A DNA stretch of 64,000 bases from DATEUP01 sp041485285. Lineage in GTDB: Archaea; Thermoplasmatota; DTKX01; DATEUP01. Under the pieces are notes generated by a model. It had not been told where the DNA came from, searched no databases, and worked only from the letters and a program-made list of their open reading frames with translations. Below are positions 8,365-18,600 of this stretch, piece after piece (position 1 is the stretch's first letter; every line of letters starts with the position of its first letter). The position numbers were made by a program, and so were the translations under genes. The stretch is from assembly GCA_041485285.1 (NCBI GenBank), contig JBGPJF010000002.1, forward strand, positions 73,846-137,845. Reading direction: 5' to 3'.

Positions 8365-9411
8365 TTGAAAGTCCTCTACCAGAACGCCAAGCTCGGGGAG
8401 ATACGCCTGCGAGCGGACACGCTCGACGACCTGTGGCACTTGCGCCACCTCGTGGCGCCGGGCGACCTCGTCGAGGCGCGCACCTATCGGCGGGACGACA
8501 GCGCCACCGGCAATACCTCGAAGCCCACCCGGGGGGACAAGCGGCCCCTCACGCTCGGCGTCCGCGTGCAGAGCGCCGAGTTCCAGGCATTCTCCGACCG
8601 CTTGCGGATCTCCGGCAAGATCGAGACGGGCCCCACGGACCTCGGGCAGTACCACACGCTCACCTTCGAGCCCCGCGATGACCTCAAGATCATCAAGGAA
8701 AAATGGAGGATGCACGAGCTCCTGCGCATCAAGGACGCGGTGGCGCAGACGGGCACGCCGCGGGTGGCGATCCTCTCGATCGAAGAGGGGGAGGCGCTGA
8801 TCGCGTTTGTCCACTCGTACGGCGTGAAGCAGATCTCCACGGTCGAGTCGCGGGGCTCGGGCAAGCACTACGCCAAGTCGAGCGGGCGGCAGGAGTTTTT
8901 CGGCGACTGCCTCGCGGAATTCAAGATGGCGTTGCAGGGCCAAGAGGCGATGCCCATCGTGGTCGTGGGCCCGGGCTTCACGAAGGAAGACTTCCTGAAA
9001 TTCGCGAAGGAAAAGGCGCGCGGTCTCTTCGACAAGGCCGTAATCGACTCGACCGCGCACGGCGGGCAGCTGGGCGTCCAGGAGGCGCTGCGCCGCGGCA
9101 CGATCGCCCGCGTGGTCGAGTCGCACCGCCTGGTCGAGGAAATCCAGCTCGTCGAGAGGGTGTTTGAAGGGGTGGCCAACGATGGGAAGGCGACGTACGG
9201 CCCGAAGCATGTCGAGGCCGCACTGAAGGCGGGCGCGGTCGAGGTGCTCTTGGTCGCGGACTCGATTGTCCGGGACCCGGCGATCGACCGGCTCATGGAG
9301 ATGGCCGCGGAGGCGAAGGCCCGGGCGGTCGTGCTGTCCACGGAGGCTGAAGCCGGCCGCAGGCTCGAGGGGCTCACCGGAATCGCGGCGCTTTTGAAGT
9401 TCAAGATGTAG
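8365..9411 (+). CDS. pelA: mRNA surveillance protein pelota (Dom34)
   Basis: A 348-residue protein resembling archaeal and eukaryotic pelota/Dom34, the eRF1 paralogue that enters stalled ribosomes with aEF1-alpha and promotes subunit splitting with ABCE1. The N-terminal Sm-like domain shows GEIRLRADTLDDLWHL, typical of the family. The central eRF1-2-like domain lacks a GGQ motif, as expected for pelota, and shows STVESRGSGKHY and the helix LAEFKMAL. The C-terminal eRF1-3-like domain includes KHVEAALKAGAVEVLLVAD. Family proteins begin at the residues KVLYQ, which favours the TTG at 8365 and matches the TATA spacing; an ATG at 8341 would add 8 residues. It diverges from the CARF-like regulator. 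Confidence 0.95.
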   Translation: MKVLYQNAKLGEIRLRADTLDDLWHLRHLVAPGDLVEARTYRRDDSATGNTSKPTRGDKRPLTLGVRVQSAEFQAFSDRLRISGKIETGPTDLGQYHTLTFEPRDDLKIIKEKWRMHELLRIKDAVAQTGTPRVAILSIEEGEALIAFVHSYGVKQISTVESRGSGKHYAKSSGRQEFFGDCLAEFKMALQGQEAMPIVVVGPGFTKEDFLKFAKEKARGLFDKAVIDSTAHGGQLGVQEALRRGTIARVVESHRLVEEIQLVERVFEGVANDGKATYGPKHVEAALKAGAVEVLLVADSIVRDPAIDRLMEMAAEAKARAVVLSTEAEAGRRLEGLTGIAALLKFKM

Positions 9412-9450
9412 TGAGCCCTTTTGCCCGCGCGGTACGCGCGCCGGACGTGC

Positions 9451-9459
9451 ATTTTATAG
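9451..9459 (+). promoter_or_regulatory. TATA box of rfcS
   Basis: ATTTTATAG lies 41-49 bases upstream of the ATG of the RFC small subunit gene. It predicts a start of transcription near 9480 and a leader of about 20 bases. Confidence 0.6.
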
Positions 9460-9499
9460 GCCGGACTCGATCCTCCAAAGTCGCGGCGGGCGGGGCAGC

Positions 9500-10471
9500 A
9501 TGAAGGAAGTCTGGATCGAGAAATACCGGCCCCGCAAGCTTGCCGACGTCGTGGGCCAACACGACATCACGGAGCGCCTGCAGTCCTATGTCAAACAGGG
9601 GAACCTCCCGCACCTCCTCTTCGCCGGCCGCGCGGGGATCGGCAAGACCACCTGCGCCGTCGCGCTCGCCCGCGAACTCTATGGCGAGAAGTCCTGGCAC
9701 ATGAACTTCCAGGAGCTGAACGCCTCCGACGAGCGCGGCATCGACGTCGTGCGCGAGAAGATCAAGAGCTTCGCACGCACCGCGCCGATGGGCGAGGCCC
9801 AGTTCAAGATCATCTTCCTCGACGAGGCCGACTCGCTCACGGGCGACGCGCAGGCGGCGCTGCGGCGCACGATGGAGAAGTACACGAAGACCTGCCGCTT
9901 CGTGCTCTCGTGCAACTACTCGTCGAAGATCATCGAGCCCATCCAGTCGCGCTGCGCGGTGTTCCGGTTCCGGCCGATCGCGAAGGAAGCGATGGAGTCC
10001 TGCCTCAAGCACATCGCCAAGGAGGAGGGCGTGACGCTGAAGCCCGACGGCCTCGAGGCGATCATCTACCTGGCACAGGGCGACCTTCGCCGCGCCACGA
10101 ACGCCCTGCAGGTGGGCGCCGCCGGCGGCAAACCCGTCGACGAGGAGGTCGTGTACCAGGCGACGGCGTCGGTGCACCCGGAGGCGACCCAGGAGCTGAT
10201 GAAGGCCGCCATCGAGGGGGATTTCCTGCGCTCCCGCAAGCTCCTCGACAAGATGCTCGTGGACGAGGGGCTCGCCGGCGAGGACATCATCCGCGCGATC
10301 CACAAGGGAGTGTTCGACCTGCCCATCGACGACCGGCGCAAGGTCGAGCTGGTGGACAAAATCGGCGAGATCGACTTCCGGATGGTCGAGGGGGCAACGG
10401 AACGGATTCAGCTCGAGGCGCTGCTCGCGCACTTCGCGCTCGTGGGCGGCGAAGGGAAGTCGAAGAAGTAG
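9500..10471 (+). CDS. rfcS: Replication factor C small subunit (clamp loader)
   Basis: A 323-residue AAA+ ATPase that, with RFC large subunit, loads the PCNA sliding clamp onto primed DNA. The N-terminus WIEKYRPRKLADVVGQ is the RFC box II signature. Walker A is AGRAGIGKTT (residues 42-51; most homologues have GPPGTGKTT). Walker B is FLDEAD at about 106-111, and the SRC arginine-finger motif is seen in IQSRCAVFRF at about residue 150. Domain III and the collar helices follow. Length is normal for archaeal RfcS. It has its own TATA element and converges with the TlpA-like gene. No large-subunit gene is in the window. Confidence 0.97.
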   Translation: MKEVWIEKYRPRKLADVVGQHDITERLQSYVKQGNLPHLLFAGRAGIGKTTCAVALARELYGEKSWHMNFQELNASDERGIDVVREKIKSFARTAPMGEAQFKIIFLDEADSLTGDAQAALRRTMEKYTKTCRFVLSCNYSSKIIEPIQSRCAVFRFRPIAKEAMESCLKHIAKEEGVTLKPDGLEAIIYLAQGDLRRATNALQVGAAGGKPVDEEVVYQATASVHPEATQELMKAAIEGDFLRSRKLLDKMLVDEGLAGEDIIRAIHKGVFDLPIDDRRKVELVDKIGEIDFRMVEGATERIQLEALLAHFALVGGEGKSKK

Positions 10472-10482
10472 AAGGGGAGCGC

Positions 10483-11034
10483 TCACGCGCGGAACTCCGC
10501 GTCGATGGCCGCCTTGAGCGACGCCGCGGAGACCGCGCCGAACCACGTGCGCGCCACGGCCCCATTCCCGTCAATCAGCACGACCGTTGGCAGGGCGCTC
10601 ACGCCGTAGCGCAGGCCGACGTGTTCCTCCACCGTGTCGACGGCAAAGTACCAGCCTGAGGGCTCCACCGAGCCGCTGATGTTGGCGAAAGTCTGGCGGA
10701 AGTCATGCACGCGCGCGGCGGCCAGGGAGTACTCCTCGTCGACCGAGACGATGGCGAGGGCCGCCGCGGGGAATGACTGCCGGACCGCGCCAAGCTCCGC
10801 GAGCTGCTCGCGGCAGGGGAAGCACCAGGTGGCCATGAAGTCCAGCAGGACGAGCGACCCGTTCGGCCGGTCGGCAAGGCGGAACGCCCCGCCGTCGATG
10901 GTCGCAAGCGAAAACGCTTCGGCGGGCTTGCGCGGTTCCGCCCCGTGCGCGATGAGCACCGGCTCGGCGAGGTAGGTGAAGACCGTGAGCGCGCTCATCA
11001 GCGCCACGACGAATTTGAACCGGGTGCTGGGCAC
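10483..11034 (-). CDS. TlpA/ResA-like membrane-anchored thioredoxin
   Basis: A 183-residue thioredoxin-fold protein with an N-terminal hydrophobic anchor or signal (VVALMSALTVFTYLAEPVLI). The active site is WCFPC within LLDFMATWCFPCREQL, and the cis-Pro loop is SALPTVVLID. This architecture is typical of extracytoplasmic TlpA/ResA/CcmG-type proteins that reduce disulfides, including apocytochrome c Cys pairs before haem attachment. The Ccm genes lie 26 kb away, so a role in cytochrome maturation is only possible. It starts with a GTG about 30 bases from a TATA-like element (ATTAGG, about 11061), consistent with a leaderless transcript. It converges with rfcS. Confidence 0.88.
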   Translation of the reverse strand: MPSTRFKFVVALMSALTVFTYLAEPVLIAHGAEPRKPAEAFSLATIDGGAFRLADRPNGSLVLLDFMATWCFPCREQLAELGAVRQSFPAAALAIVSVDEEYSLAAARVHDFRQTFANISGSVEPSGWYFAVDTVEEHVGLRYGVSALPTVVLIDGNGAVARTWFGAVSAASLKAAIDAEFRA

Positions 11035-11094
11035 AGGCGTCGGGAAGCGACCGGGGCGGAATTAGGTAAGGCTTGTGGAGTGTCAGGGCCGCGT

Positions 11095-11601
11095 TCAGCG
11101 TGCCGTTCGCCGGCGGGCCTTCCGGTTCCCGCGGCGCGCAGGGAAGAGGAGCCGCATCTCGTAGGTCCGCTTGAAGCCGGCCGCCTCGTAGACGCCGCGC
11201 CCCTTCGGGGCCGCGTGCAGCGCGACGCGCTCCAACCCCTCTTCGCGGGCCCATGCGACCGCGGCCCGCACGATGGCGGAGGCAAGCCCCTTGCGGCGGT
11301 ACGCGGGCTCGGTGTACATCGACAGCAGGTACCCCTGCCGGACCTCGCGCAACCCGGGGCGCGGCTGGGCCTCCTGGATCCAGAGCACCCCGCTTGCCAC
11401 CGGTTCCCCGCCCCGCTCGATGATGAACGCCGCGGCCTTCCCGCTCTTCAAGCGGGCCACGATCCACCGGCGGTAGACGGGGTCGCCCGCCTCAAGCTGG
11501 GCCGCGGTCATCTTGCCGATGTCCCGCCACATGCCGCGCCGGTGGCCGACGAGCACGCCCACGTCGCGGGCCGTTGCGCGCCGCACGCGTTGAACTGTCA
11601 C
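11095..11601 (-). CDS. GNAT-family N-acetyltransferase
   Basis: A 168-residue protein with the GNAT fold. Strand beta-4 with LLSMYTEPAYRRKGLASAIV contains the acetyl-CoA pyrophosphate loop (R-R-K-G-L-A). It is followed by AWAREEGLERVALHAAPKG and YEAAGF, typical of motif B. The substrate is unknown. It begins with GTG, with a CTTATCCC TATA-like element about 29 bases upstream (near 11630), again suggesting leaderless transcription. Neighbours on the same strand are the membrane-anchored protein upstream and the TlpA-like protein downstream; gaps of 45 and 60 bases allow cotranscription but do not prove it. Confidence 0.88.
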   Translation of the reverse strand: MTVQRVRRATARDVGVLVGHRRGMWRDIGKMTAAQLEAGDPVYRRWIVARLKSGKAAAFIIERGGEPVASGVLWIQEAQPRPGLREVRQGYLLSMYTEPAYRRKGLASAIVRAAVAWAREEGLERVALHAAPKGRGVYEAAGFKRTYEMRLLFPARRGNRKARRRTAR

Positions 11602-11646
11602 GGCCCGCCGAGGCGCGGGCGTCGGGATAAGGGCCGCGGTGGAGGC

Positions 11647-12534
11647 TTAGCGCAACCTTGCTTTCCGCTCTGCCCGGACGTACCGGGCGAAGATGACCGC
11701 CATCGCCGCGCCGGTCAAAAGGACGGCGATGGGCACCACCACGACGCGAAACAGGTCCCGAGCCGGAAGCGGCCCCTGAAGTTGGCCGGAAGGCGGCGCG
11801 TCGACCTGGACGAACACGATCGCGGCAAGGCGGCTGAGGACCCATGTTGAATCGAGGGTGAAGTTCAGGCGCCCGGCTTCCGTAAGGTTCCCGGAAAACG
11901 CCAGGTGGCCGCCGCCCAGAATCTCGCGGACGAGGTAGCGCAATTCGCGCTGCGCGTCGGCCGATGCGACGTGGTCTTCGACGATCACAGCGCGCACATA
12001 GCCCGTGTACCCCGTGAGGTCCGGCGGGACGAATACCTCGTAGTCGAGGTGCCCGGCCGTGATGACCATCGAGCTGCTGACGTTGATCGAGGCGCGCGGC
12101 AGCTCGCGGGACGCCTCGTCGTAGGCCGCCTGCGCGTGGAGGAGCGCTTGGGGCCCGCCGCCGGCGACCCACCCTCGCCCGTCGAAGATTGCCGTGGGGA
12201 TGAAAGTCGACTGGTAGTAGTCGGCGAACCGGGACTCGTTTGCGCTAAATTCCGCGTAGGCGAACTGGCGCCGCGTCGTGTTGTTGAGCAAGGCGTCGGC
12301 GGCCAAGCGCGCGTCGGCTTCCGGGCCGGAGCCACCCGTCGCGTGCTGCTCGGCGAGCACGCACCGCTCGGTGAGCCCCTGGCGCGTCCACCCGGGCGCT
12401 TCGAGCGGGTGGAAGACCGCCTGGAGGACCTCGAAGCGATTTGCCGCCGCCGCTTGCGCGGTGGGAGCAAGCGCGCCCACAACGAGCAGGGCCGTTGCGA
12501 GCCCTACGAGCCCCGGGGGAAGCAGCTTCGCCAC
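11647..12534 (-). CDS. Secreted/membrane-anchored protein with thioredoxin-like (Omp28-like) features
   Basis: From a GTG at 12534 this encodes about 295 residues: an N-terminal signal segment (GLVGLATALLVVGALAPTAQA), an extracytoplasmic domain, and a C-terminal transmembrane helix (VVVVPIAVLLTGAAMAVIF) followed by a basic tail. The part FADYYQSTFIPTAIFDGRGW resembles the cis-Pro region of Omp28-related thioredoxin-like lipoproteins, but no CxxC is seen. Several N-x-S/T sequons support surface exposure. A longer frame to 12684 would run through the 3' end of the upstream gene and past a good signal peptide, so I prefer the GTG. Function unknown. Confidence 0.7.
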   Translation of the reverse strand: MAKLLPPGLVGLATALLVVGALAPTAQAAAANRFEVLQAVFHPLEAPGWTRQGLTERCVLAEQHATGGSGPEADARLAADALLNNTTRRQFAYAEFSANESRFADYYQSTFIPTAIFDGRGWVAGGGPQALLHAQAAYDEASRELPRASINVSSSMVITAGHLDYEVFVPPDLTGYTGYVRAVIVEDHVASADAQRELRYLVREILGGGHLAFSGNLTEAGRLNFTLDSTWVLSRLAAIVFVQVDAPPSGQLQGPLPARDLFRVVVVPIAVLLTGAAMAVIFARYVRAERKARLR

Positions 12535-12589
12535 GTCGGCCCACGAAGTGGGCGTTTGGAAAAACCTTGCGGGGCAGGCCTCGCACGGT

Positions 12590-15469
12590 TTACAGGCGGT
12601 TCCAGCCTTCTTGCAGCCGCCTGCGGATGCGTTCCTGGTCGTGGGCGGACAACTCGCCCTCGCCCGGGTCAAAGACGGCCACATCGGTCGATGGCCCGGC
12701 GAGGACGACCTCGCCCGGCTTCACATCGCGTTCGGGTTCGGCAAACGCCGGCCGGCTCGCGCTCGTTTGGATCTCGGTGACCTCGACCGTCGCTTGCCCT
12801 TCGCCGACCTGCGGGATCCCCGCGGCTGCCGCGGGCGTGGCGTGGATGGAGGGTGCCGCTTCAGCGTGGACTTCGCCGATCTCGCGGATCTCGACCTGCT
12901 CGTCGCGGATGGGCGCCAGCGTAAGCTCGAGGTCGCTGCCGAGCTTCTCGGCATCGGTCTTGACTTCCTCGAGGTCGTCGCCGCGGCTGCGGCGCTTGGA
13001 AGAGGCCTTGGGTGCGGGCTCCGACGTCTTCGCTTCGGCCGCAAGCGCCACTTCACCGACCACGGAGTCGACCGCGCCCTCGCGCGCGTGCCGTTCGATC
13101 TCGTCGGCTTCTTGCTTGGCAAGCTTCGCGCGGCCCGCGACCTCTTCGCCGGGTTCCGCGTCTTTCTCGGCCTTCTTCTGCGCCTTGATCTCGCGGAGGA
13201 TGTCGGCGGCGCTGCGGTGCTTCTTCGGCGCGGGGCCATCGTCATCCCCCGCGTCGGCTTCTGCATCGACCTCGGTCGAGCCGTGCGTGATCTCAAAGGC
13301 GGGCGCCGCCTGCTTGCCCTTCGGCTTGTGCGCCGCGGGCTTGTGCTCCACGGTCTCGGCGTCGACCGGCGCTTCCGACTTTACACGGGGCGCTTGGTCG
13401 GGGTGAGCCTCCTCCGTCGCGGGCTCGTGCACGGCCTTGGGTTTGGCCTTCGCTTCCTGCACCTCGGTCGTCTCGAGCGTGCGCTTGAGCCAGCGGTTGA
13501 CCTTGGCCGACTGGGCCGAAGTCATCTCCGCGCGGTCGAAAGAGCGCGCGACCTTCGCCTTCAGGTCAGGCGCCGCGTCGCCCCCTTCGGTTTCGCGCAA
13601 TACACTCTCGATGGCCTCGCGGACGGCCGTGGGGGGTGCCGCCTTCGGTTTCGCGGGCTTGACCGTGACCGACGGCGCGGCGGGCTCGTCGTCTGCAATG
13701 CGTGCCCGCTGCCTCCCGCGCCGGTCGAACACCGGGCCATCTCCAAACTCGACATCGCGGACGCCGCTCTGCTCGACGACGGCTTCGCCGCCTTCTCCGA
13801 GGTGCGCGATGAGGCCGCCCAGGTCGTCCTCGGCCCCGACGTGGTGCACGGGCGCGGCCTTGTGCTTGACCGCCGCGAAGCTCGCGTTCTCGAGGTGCTC
13901 GAGCGCGTCATAGTGCATCTCGGCGGTGAGCGCCGCCGTCTCAAGGGACCGGGGTCGGTCAGGCGAGACCTCTTGGTGGGCCGCCACGGCGTGGTGGCCC
14001 TCAGGGTCGACCTCGACCATCTGCGCGAAGCTGCGGGTTCCGCGGCGCATGGCGTGGAGCGTGTGGGTGCGGCGCAAGCGCTTCTCGAGCTTGGCGCGGG
14101 CAACCGGGTTCACAGATCCGCCGTAGATGTGGTAGTACTTGCTCGGACGGTACTGGTGGGCACCACTACGTCCTTCGGCGCCTGGCGCGCGCGACGGGCC
14201 GGCAAAAGCGATCGTCTGCGGCAAGTCGAATTCGACCTCGGGCAGCCGCAGCGCCTTCGCGCGGCGGTCGCCCTTGGCGGGCGGCGTCGAGGCGAGCATC
14301 TGGGCGACCACCCTGCGTCCTGCAGGGTCGAGCGACCCCATTTCGGGCTCGTCGGCCTCGGCGGAAAGCGCGATGGGGGCGCCCCCGCCATTGCCGCGCC
14401 CGAAGAAACCGCGAGGGCGGCCCCAGCCGCCCCCGGAGGGGACGCCGCCGCGGGCCTTCTCGAAGGCCCGCCGCTCCTTTTCCGCGCGCACGAGCGCGTC
14501 ATTGAGCTTGGCGACGAGCCCGTCGACCTCGGTCGAGTAAGCGCCTGCAACGGCGCGCGCCGGGGTCTGCGTCATCGGCGAGACGACGCGGGAGGCGGGG
14601 ATGCGCGCCGTGATCGGCGGCACCATCCGCTCCTGGAGCTTCATCTCGGAGACCGCTCCGCCGACCAGCGCGAAGGCCAGCAGCAGGAAGAGCGCGTCGG
14701 GCCCCGCACGCATCACGGCGGCGAGGTTGCCAAGCACATACCCGAGGATCGGGAAGTCGAAAGGCAGCGTGCCGATGATGCCCGCCGAGCCGGCTTCCAC
14801 CATGTGGCGCACGAGCGCGGGGACATTGACGGTGGATGCCGCCAGCGCCGCAAAGGCCGCGAATGCGCCCAGGATCGGCAGGAGCGCCGCGAAGAACGCG
14901 CGCAGCGGCGTGCCCGCCTTGCGCCCGCCGACGTAGCCGGCGACGGCGGGGCCGAGCACCGGCACCCAGAACAGCAGGAGCGAAAGGGCCACGATCCAAA
15001 ACGCGCCGCGCTTCACTCCGCGCTTGGCCTGCAGGCCCTTCACGGCCCCGACTTCGATCTGGATCTTGTCGCCCTCGGCGAGGGTGCCGGTCTTCATCGC
15101 GCGCTTGCGCGAGGTGGCCACGACCTCGTCGATGTCTTCCTCGCCCTCGCGGATGAGGCGGCGCCCGCGGCTCACGCGCGGCTCTTCGCGACCGCGGGGC
15201 GAGCGGCGCTGCCCGCGGCGCCCGCTCCCGGCGCCCTCGCGCTCCGAGGGGTCGAAGGCGACGACATGGTGACCGTCAGGGCGCCGCTCGAGCACCGTGA
15301 GCGCCGCGCGCAGGCGGCTGAATCGGACGGGCCGCTGGCCGCGGCGATTCCAGTCTCGGCGCACCTTCCGGGGGGTGGACCTCGCCGATAGCCGCGAGTG
15401 CCCCGCGCGCGCTGCAGTTGACCTCTTTCCCCGCGACTGGGCCCTACGGCTCTTCACCAAGTTTGACAT
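12590..15469 (-). CDS. Large membrane protein with basic N-terminus and long Ala/Glu/Lys-rich tail
   Basis: About 959 residues, not recognised as a known family. Residues 1-120 are very basic (Arg/Ser/Gly). Around 140-300 are about four hydrophobic segments (FWIVALSLLLFWVPVLGPAV, then YVGGRKAGTPLRAFFAALLP). Their Gly-rich pattern recalls small DUF5518-type membrane domains, a weak resemblance. The remaining 600 residues are a low-complexity, charged, probably cytoplasmic region rich in Ala, Glu, Lys and Asp, with short predicted helices such as SAADILREIKAQKKAEKDAE. The start is the ATG at 15469, preceded by an SD-like GGGGGG at 5-7 bases; a GTG at 15487 would add six residues. A strong TATA box lies at 15535-15544. 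Function unknown. Confidence 0.7.
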   Translation of the reverse strand: MSNLVKSRRAQSRGKRSTAARAGHSRLSARSTPRKVRRDWNRRGQRPVRFSRLRAALTVLERRPDGHHVVAFDPSEREGAGSGRRGQRRSPRGREEPRVSRGRRLIREGEEDIDEVVATSRKRAMKTGTLAEGDKIQIEVGAVKGLQAKRGVKRGAFWIVALSLLLFWVPVLGPAVAGYVGGRKAGTPLRAFFAALLPILGAFAAFAALAASTVNVPALVRHMVEAGSAGIIGTLPFDFPILGYVLGNLAAVMRAGPDALFLLLAFALVGGAVSEMKLQERMVPPITARIPASRVVSPMTQTPARAVAGAYSTEVDGLVAKLNDALVRAEKERRAFEKARGGVPSGGGWGRPRGFFGRGNGGGAPIALSAEADEPEMGSLDPAGRRVVAQMLASTPPAKGDRRAKALRLPEVEFDLPQTIAFAGPSRAPGAEGRSGAHQYRPSKYYHIYGGSVNPVARAKLEKRLRRTHTLHAMRRGTRSFAQMVEVDPEGHHAVAAHQEVSPDRPRSLETAALTAEMHYDALEHLENASFAAVKHKAAPVHHVGAEDDLGGLIAHLGEGGEAVVEQSGVRDVEFGDGPVFDRRGRQRARIADDEPAAPSVTVKPAKPKAAPPTAVREAIESVLRETEGGDAAPDLKAKVARSFDRAEMTSAQSAKVNRWLKRTLETTEVQEAKAKPKAVHEPATEEAHPDQAPRVKSEAPVDAETVEHKPAAHKPKGKQAAPAFEITHGSTEVDAEADAGDDDGPAPKKHRSAADILREIKAQKKAEKDAEPGEEVAGRAKLAKQEADEIERHAREGAVDSVVGEVALAAEAKTSEPAPKASSKRRSRGDDLEEVKTDAEKLGSDLELTLAPIRDEQVEIREIGEVHAEAAPSIHATPAAAAGIPQVGEGQATVEVTEIQTSASRPAFAEPERDVKPGEVVLAGPSTDVAVFDPGEGELSAHDQERIRRRLQEGWNRL

Positions 15470-15534
15470 AAGCGTCCCCCCTGACACGATGGCCGTGCCT
15501 AGAGTGCATCCCGTTTTTCCGATTGAGGGCCTTT

Positions 15535-15544
15535 CTATATAAGG
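15535..15544 (-). promoter_or_regulatory. Strong TATA box for the 959-residue membrane protein gene
   Basis: On the minus strand this reads CCTTATATAG, the best TATA match in the window. It lies about 70 bases upstream of the ATG at 15469 and predicts a leader of about 45 bases that includes the SD-like GGGGGG. Its immediate surroundings are AT-rich compared with the genes. Confidence 0.6.
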
Positions 15545-15643
15545 ATTCGGAATGCTGGACAGGCCCCACTATTTCGCGTGGAAATCGCCCGCGAAACGGG
15601 CAGAAATTGGACACCCCTGGGGGGCCCTTTTTGAAACGAGGGC

Positions 15644-18600
15644 CTAACGCTTCTCAGAACCGCCGTTTTCCAGTTCCTCGGTGAGTTCGTCGACCGCGTC
15701 TTGCTCATCGTCGTCGGACGAAGTCTCCCCAACGCGCGCGGTTTGGACAGACGAGCGCTTGCGCGGCGAGGGGTCACCGCCCCTTCGCTTCGCTGGCGGG
15801 GCCTTGCCCTTGCCTGCCTCGCGCCCGCGGCGGCGCGAGACGGGCCACACGACGGCGATGGCAAACAGCGCCCCGACAATCAGGGCCGCAAGTCCGAGGA
15901 ATGTGTTGGTCGACCCTTCCGCGCGCACGGTGATGGTTACCCGTTTCTGGGCGCTCTGCCCGAACGCATTGTAAACGACGAGGTCGACTTCGTAAATCCC
16001 GGCGGCGGCGAAGGTGTGGTTGACGAACATTCCGCTCACCGTCGGGCTCCCGTCTCCGAAATGCCACTCGAAGGTCAGGTTGCTCTGGTTCCCGTCATTG
16101 GTCTCGAGGGAATCGGCCGCCGAGAAGGCGACGGTCTCGCCAGGGGCGAACAGCGTTCGGCCCCCCGTCGTGATTTCCGCGGTCGGCGGCAGCGGCGTGA
16201 TGGTCGGTTGCCCGAACACGCCGAAGGTGGCCGTTGGCCTCTGCGACGAGTTCTCGACGGAGAACACCGGCGACTCGTGGATGGAGATGTTCGCAACGAC
16301 GGTGTCATTGGCTTCGTCGGGCACGGACGGCTCGAAGAGCCATGTGCCGGAGGCCCGGTCGAGCGAATAAACGCCGATCGTGAGCTCGCGGAAGGAGCTC
16401 ACATTGACCCACCCGCCTCCATACCGGAACTCGATGCGGATCCACTGGATGTTCGTGGCGTTCGCCGGCAGCGTGATGCTGAACTTGTCGATCGTGCCGA
16501 AGGAGGGTGGGGGGATGAGCCCCGTGACCGGAGTTAGTTCCGACAGGCCGGCCCCGACATACATGACGGTGTACGACAGCTGCGTCGCGTCCCGGGTCTC
16601 GATGCGGTACACCGGGAACGAGTTGTTCCCTGGAGTGACGGCCTCGGCCAGCCCGTCCGACCCATAGAAGAAGTACGAGTGGTACCCGCTTGCAAGCGTC
16701 CCGGTCCAGTAGTAATCGACCCCTTGGGAGAAGTTGTACAGCGTCGCGTTCACGGGCAAGAGCGTGATCGCCGACAGCGACTCGTTGGTGATATTGAGGG
16801 TCACGGATGACGGAGGGTCGTTGTCGGGGTCGAGGTAGCGGACCTTGAACGTCCATACCGTGTCATCCAGGTTTTGCCGGAACACGTCCGGTTGGACGCG
16901 GTCTTCCGGCGGCACGTACACGGTCGGCGCCTGGTTTTCGATCACCCGGATGTTGAGCGTCCGCGTGGAGGTCAAGTTCAGCCCATCTCTGACGGTAATG
17001 ATTACGCGGAATTCCCCTGCAAACCCGTAGACATGCGTGTCCGACGCGTTGTAGCTAAAATTGCCGTCGCCGAAGTCCCAGGTGTAGTTGAGGAGCTCCG
17101 GGTCGGGGTCAAAGGTCCCCGCCGACGAGAAGTTCACACTCTCGCCCACCCGGTAGGTCTTGCCCGCAATGGGCGAGGCCATTACGGCCGTCGGGGGCCT
17201 GCCCGGGATGAGGCCGAGGGTGAGGACGCGGCCCAGCGTTGTTTGGAGGTGGAGCGTGCCGCCGAGCAGCGCGGCCGACGAGGAGAGGTTCCCGTCGGCC
17301 CCCGGTTCGAATTCCCACTCGGGGTCGCCGGTGCTTGCCGAAAGCGCAAACAGCCGTTCGCTGCCCGCATAGAGCGTGTTGTTGCCCGCCGCGCGGATGG
17401 CGTTCTGCGGTTGCAGGGGCGCAAGGCTCCGGTTCCATGCGAACGCGCCGGAGCCGGCGACGAAGGCCGTGACGTTCGTGGCGGTGGGCACGAAGAGGCG
17501 GCCGTAGCCCACAGCCATCGCGCCGGTGACCGGCTCCGTAAGCGTTGCGTTCCAAACGGCGTCGGGCGCAAGCGGCGTGAGCGCGAAGGCGGACACGTTC
17601 GTGGGCCCGTTCACGGCCATGAGGAACCCGGAGCCGATCACGAGCGGAACCTCCGTGGGCGCGGCAAGCTGCACCGGCCACCCCGCAGGCTCGGTGGCCG
17701 TCGATAGGTTGAACGCGTGGAGCTCGCCGACCGACGAGGTAACGAAGGCCCAGCCCGGCGCGAGGACCGGCTCGGTGCGCAGCGCGGGCCGCGAGGCGGG
17801 GGGGACATCGACCGGCGGGAACTCGCGCTCGACGGCGAAGGTCGTGGTGGAAAGTTCGGCGAGGCGGTCCCCGACGGCGATGAGCACCGAGTCGTCGTGC
17901 GCCACGCCCGAGGTGGTGGGGTGGGCGGGCAGCGCGGCGGTCGCCACGGGCGCGCCGGTGTCTGCGTCGATGAATGTCGCGTTGCCGGCGGGGTCGGTGG
18001 GCCAGGCCGTTGCGACCATGAGGTAGGAGCCGCTCACGAGCACCGGCGACCCCACAATGGGGGCGGGCGCGTCCCAGAACCATGTGATGTTGGTGCTGCC
18101 GTTGGACCGGGGCACGGCGAGGACCCTTCGCCCCGCGTTGTCGGCAAACACCAGGGTCGGGCCGTACGCGATGAAGCCTCCGCCCAGCACCGAGAAAGCG
18201 TCTTGCCGCCAGAGGAGCACGTTGTTCTGCGGCGTTTCCGTCTCGAGGAAGTTCGTGCCGCGGCCATCGGCGTATCGGGACGTCCATCCCGTAAGGGGGG
18301 CCCACATCGTGTACTCGGCTGCGGCCTGGTTGTTCGAAGGCGAGCCGTCGTCGGGCGTGACCCCCGTCAAATTGACGGTAATGTTCGTGGACCCCTCGAA
18401 GGGAAAGCGCACAGTCGCCGTGAGGGTCACCTGGCTGAACTTGTCGAGGTCCGTCACGTTCCACGTTGCGATCGGGATGATCCGCCCGCTTTGGTTGGCC
18501 TCCGCGTACGCGACCCCCGACCCCTTCTTGTCGCCGAGGTTGTGGACGGTGACCTGGACGGTCAGGGGCTCGCCGGCGTGCGGGGTGGCGTCACTGAGGA

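Noticed and set aside
12278..15391. A 1,037-residue open frame on the plus strand opposite the large membrane protein gene
   Set aside because: Its composition (Arg/Leu/Val/Gly/Ala runs) is typical of an antisense shadow in high-GC DNA. The minus strand has a promoter, SD, membrane helices and an Ala/Glu/Lys tail.
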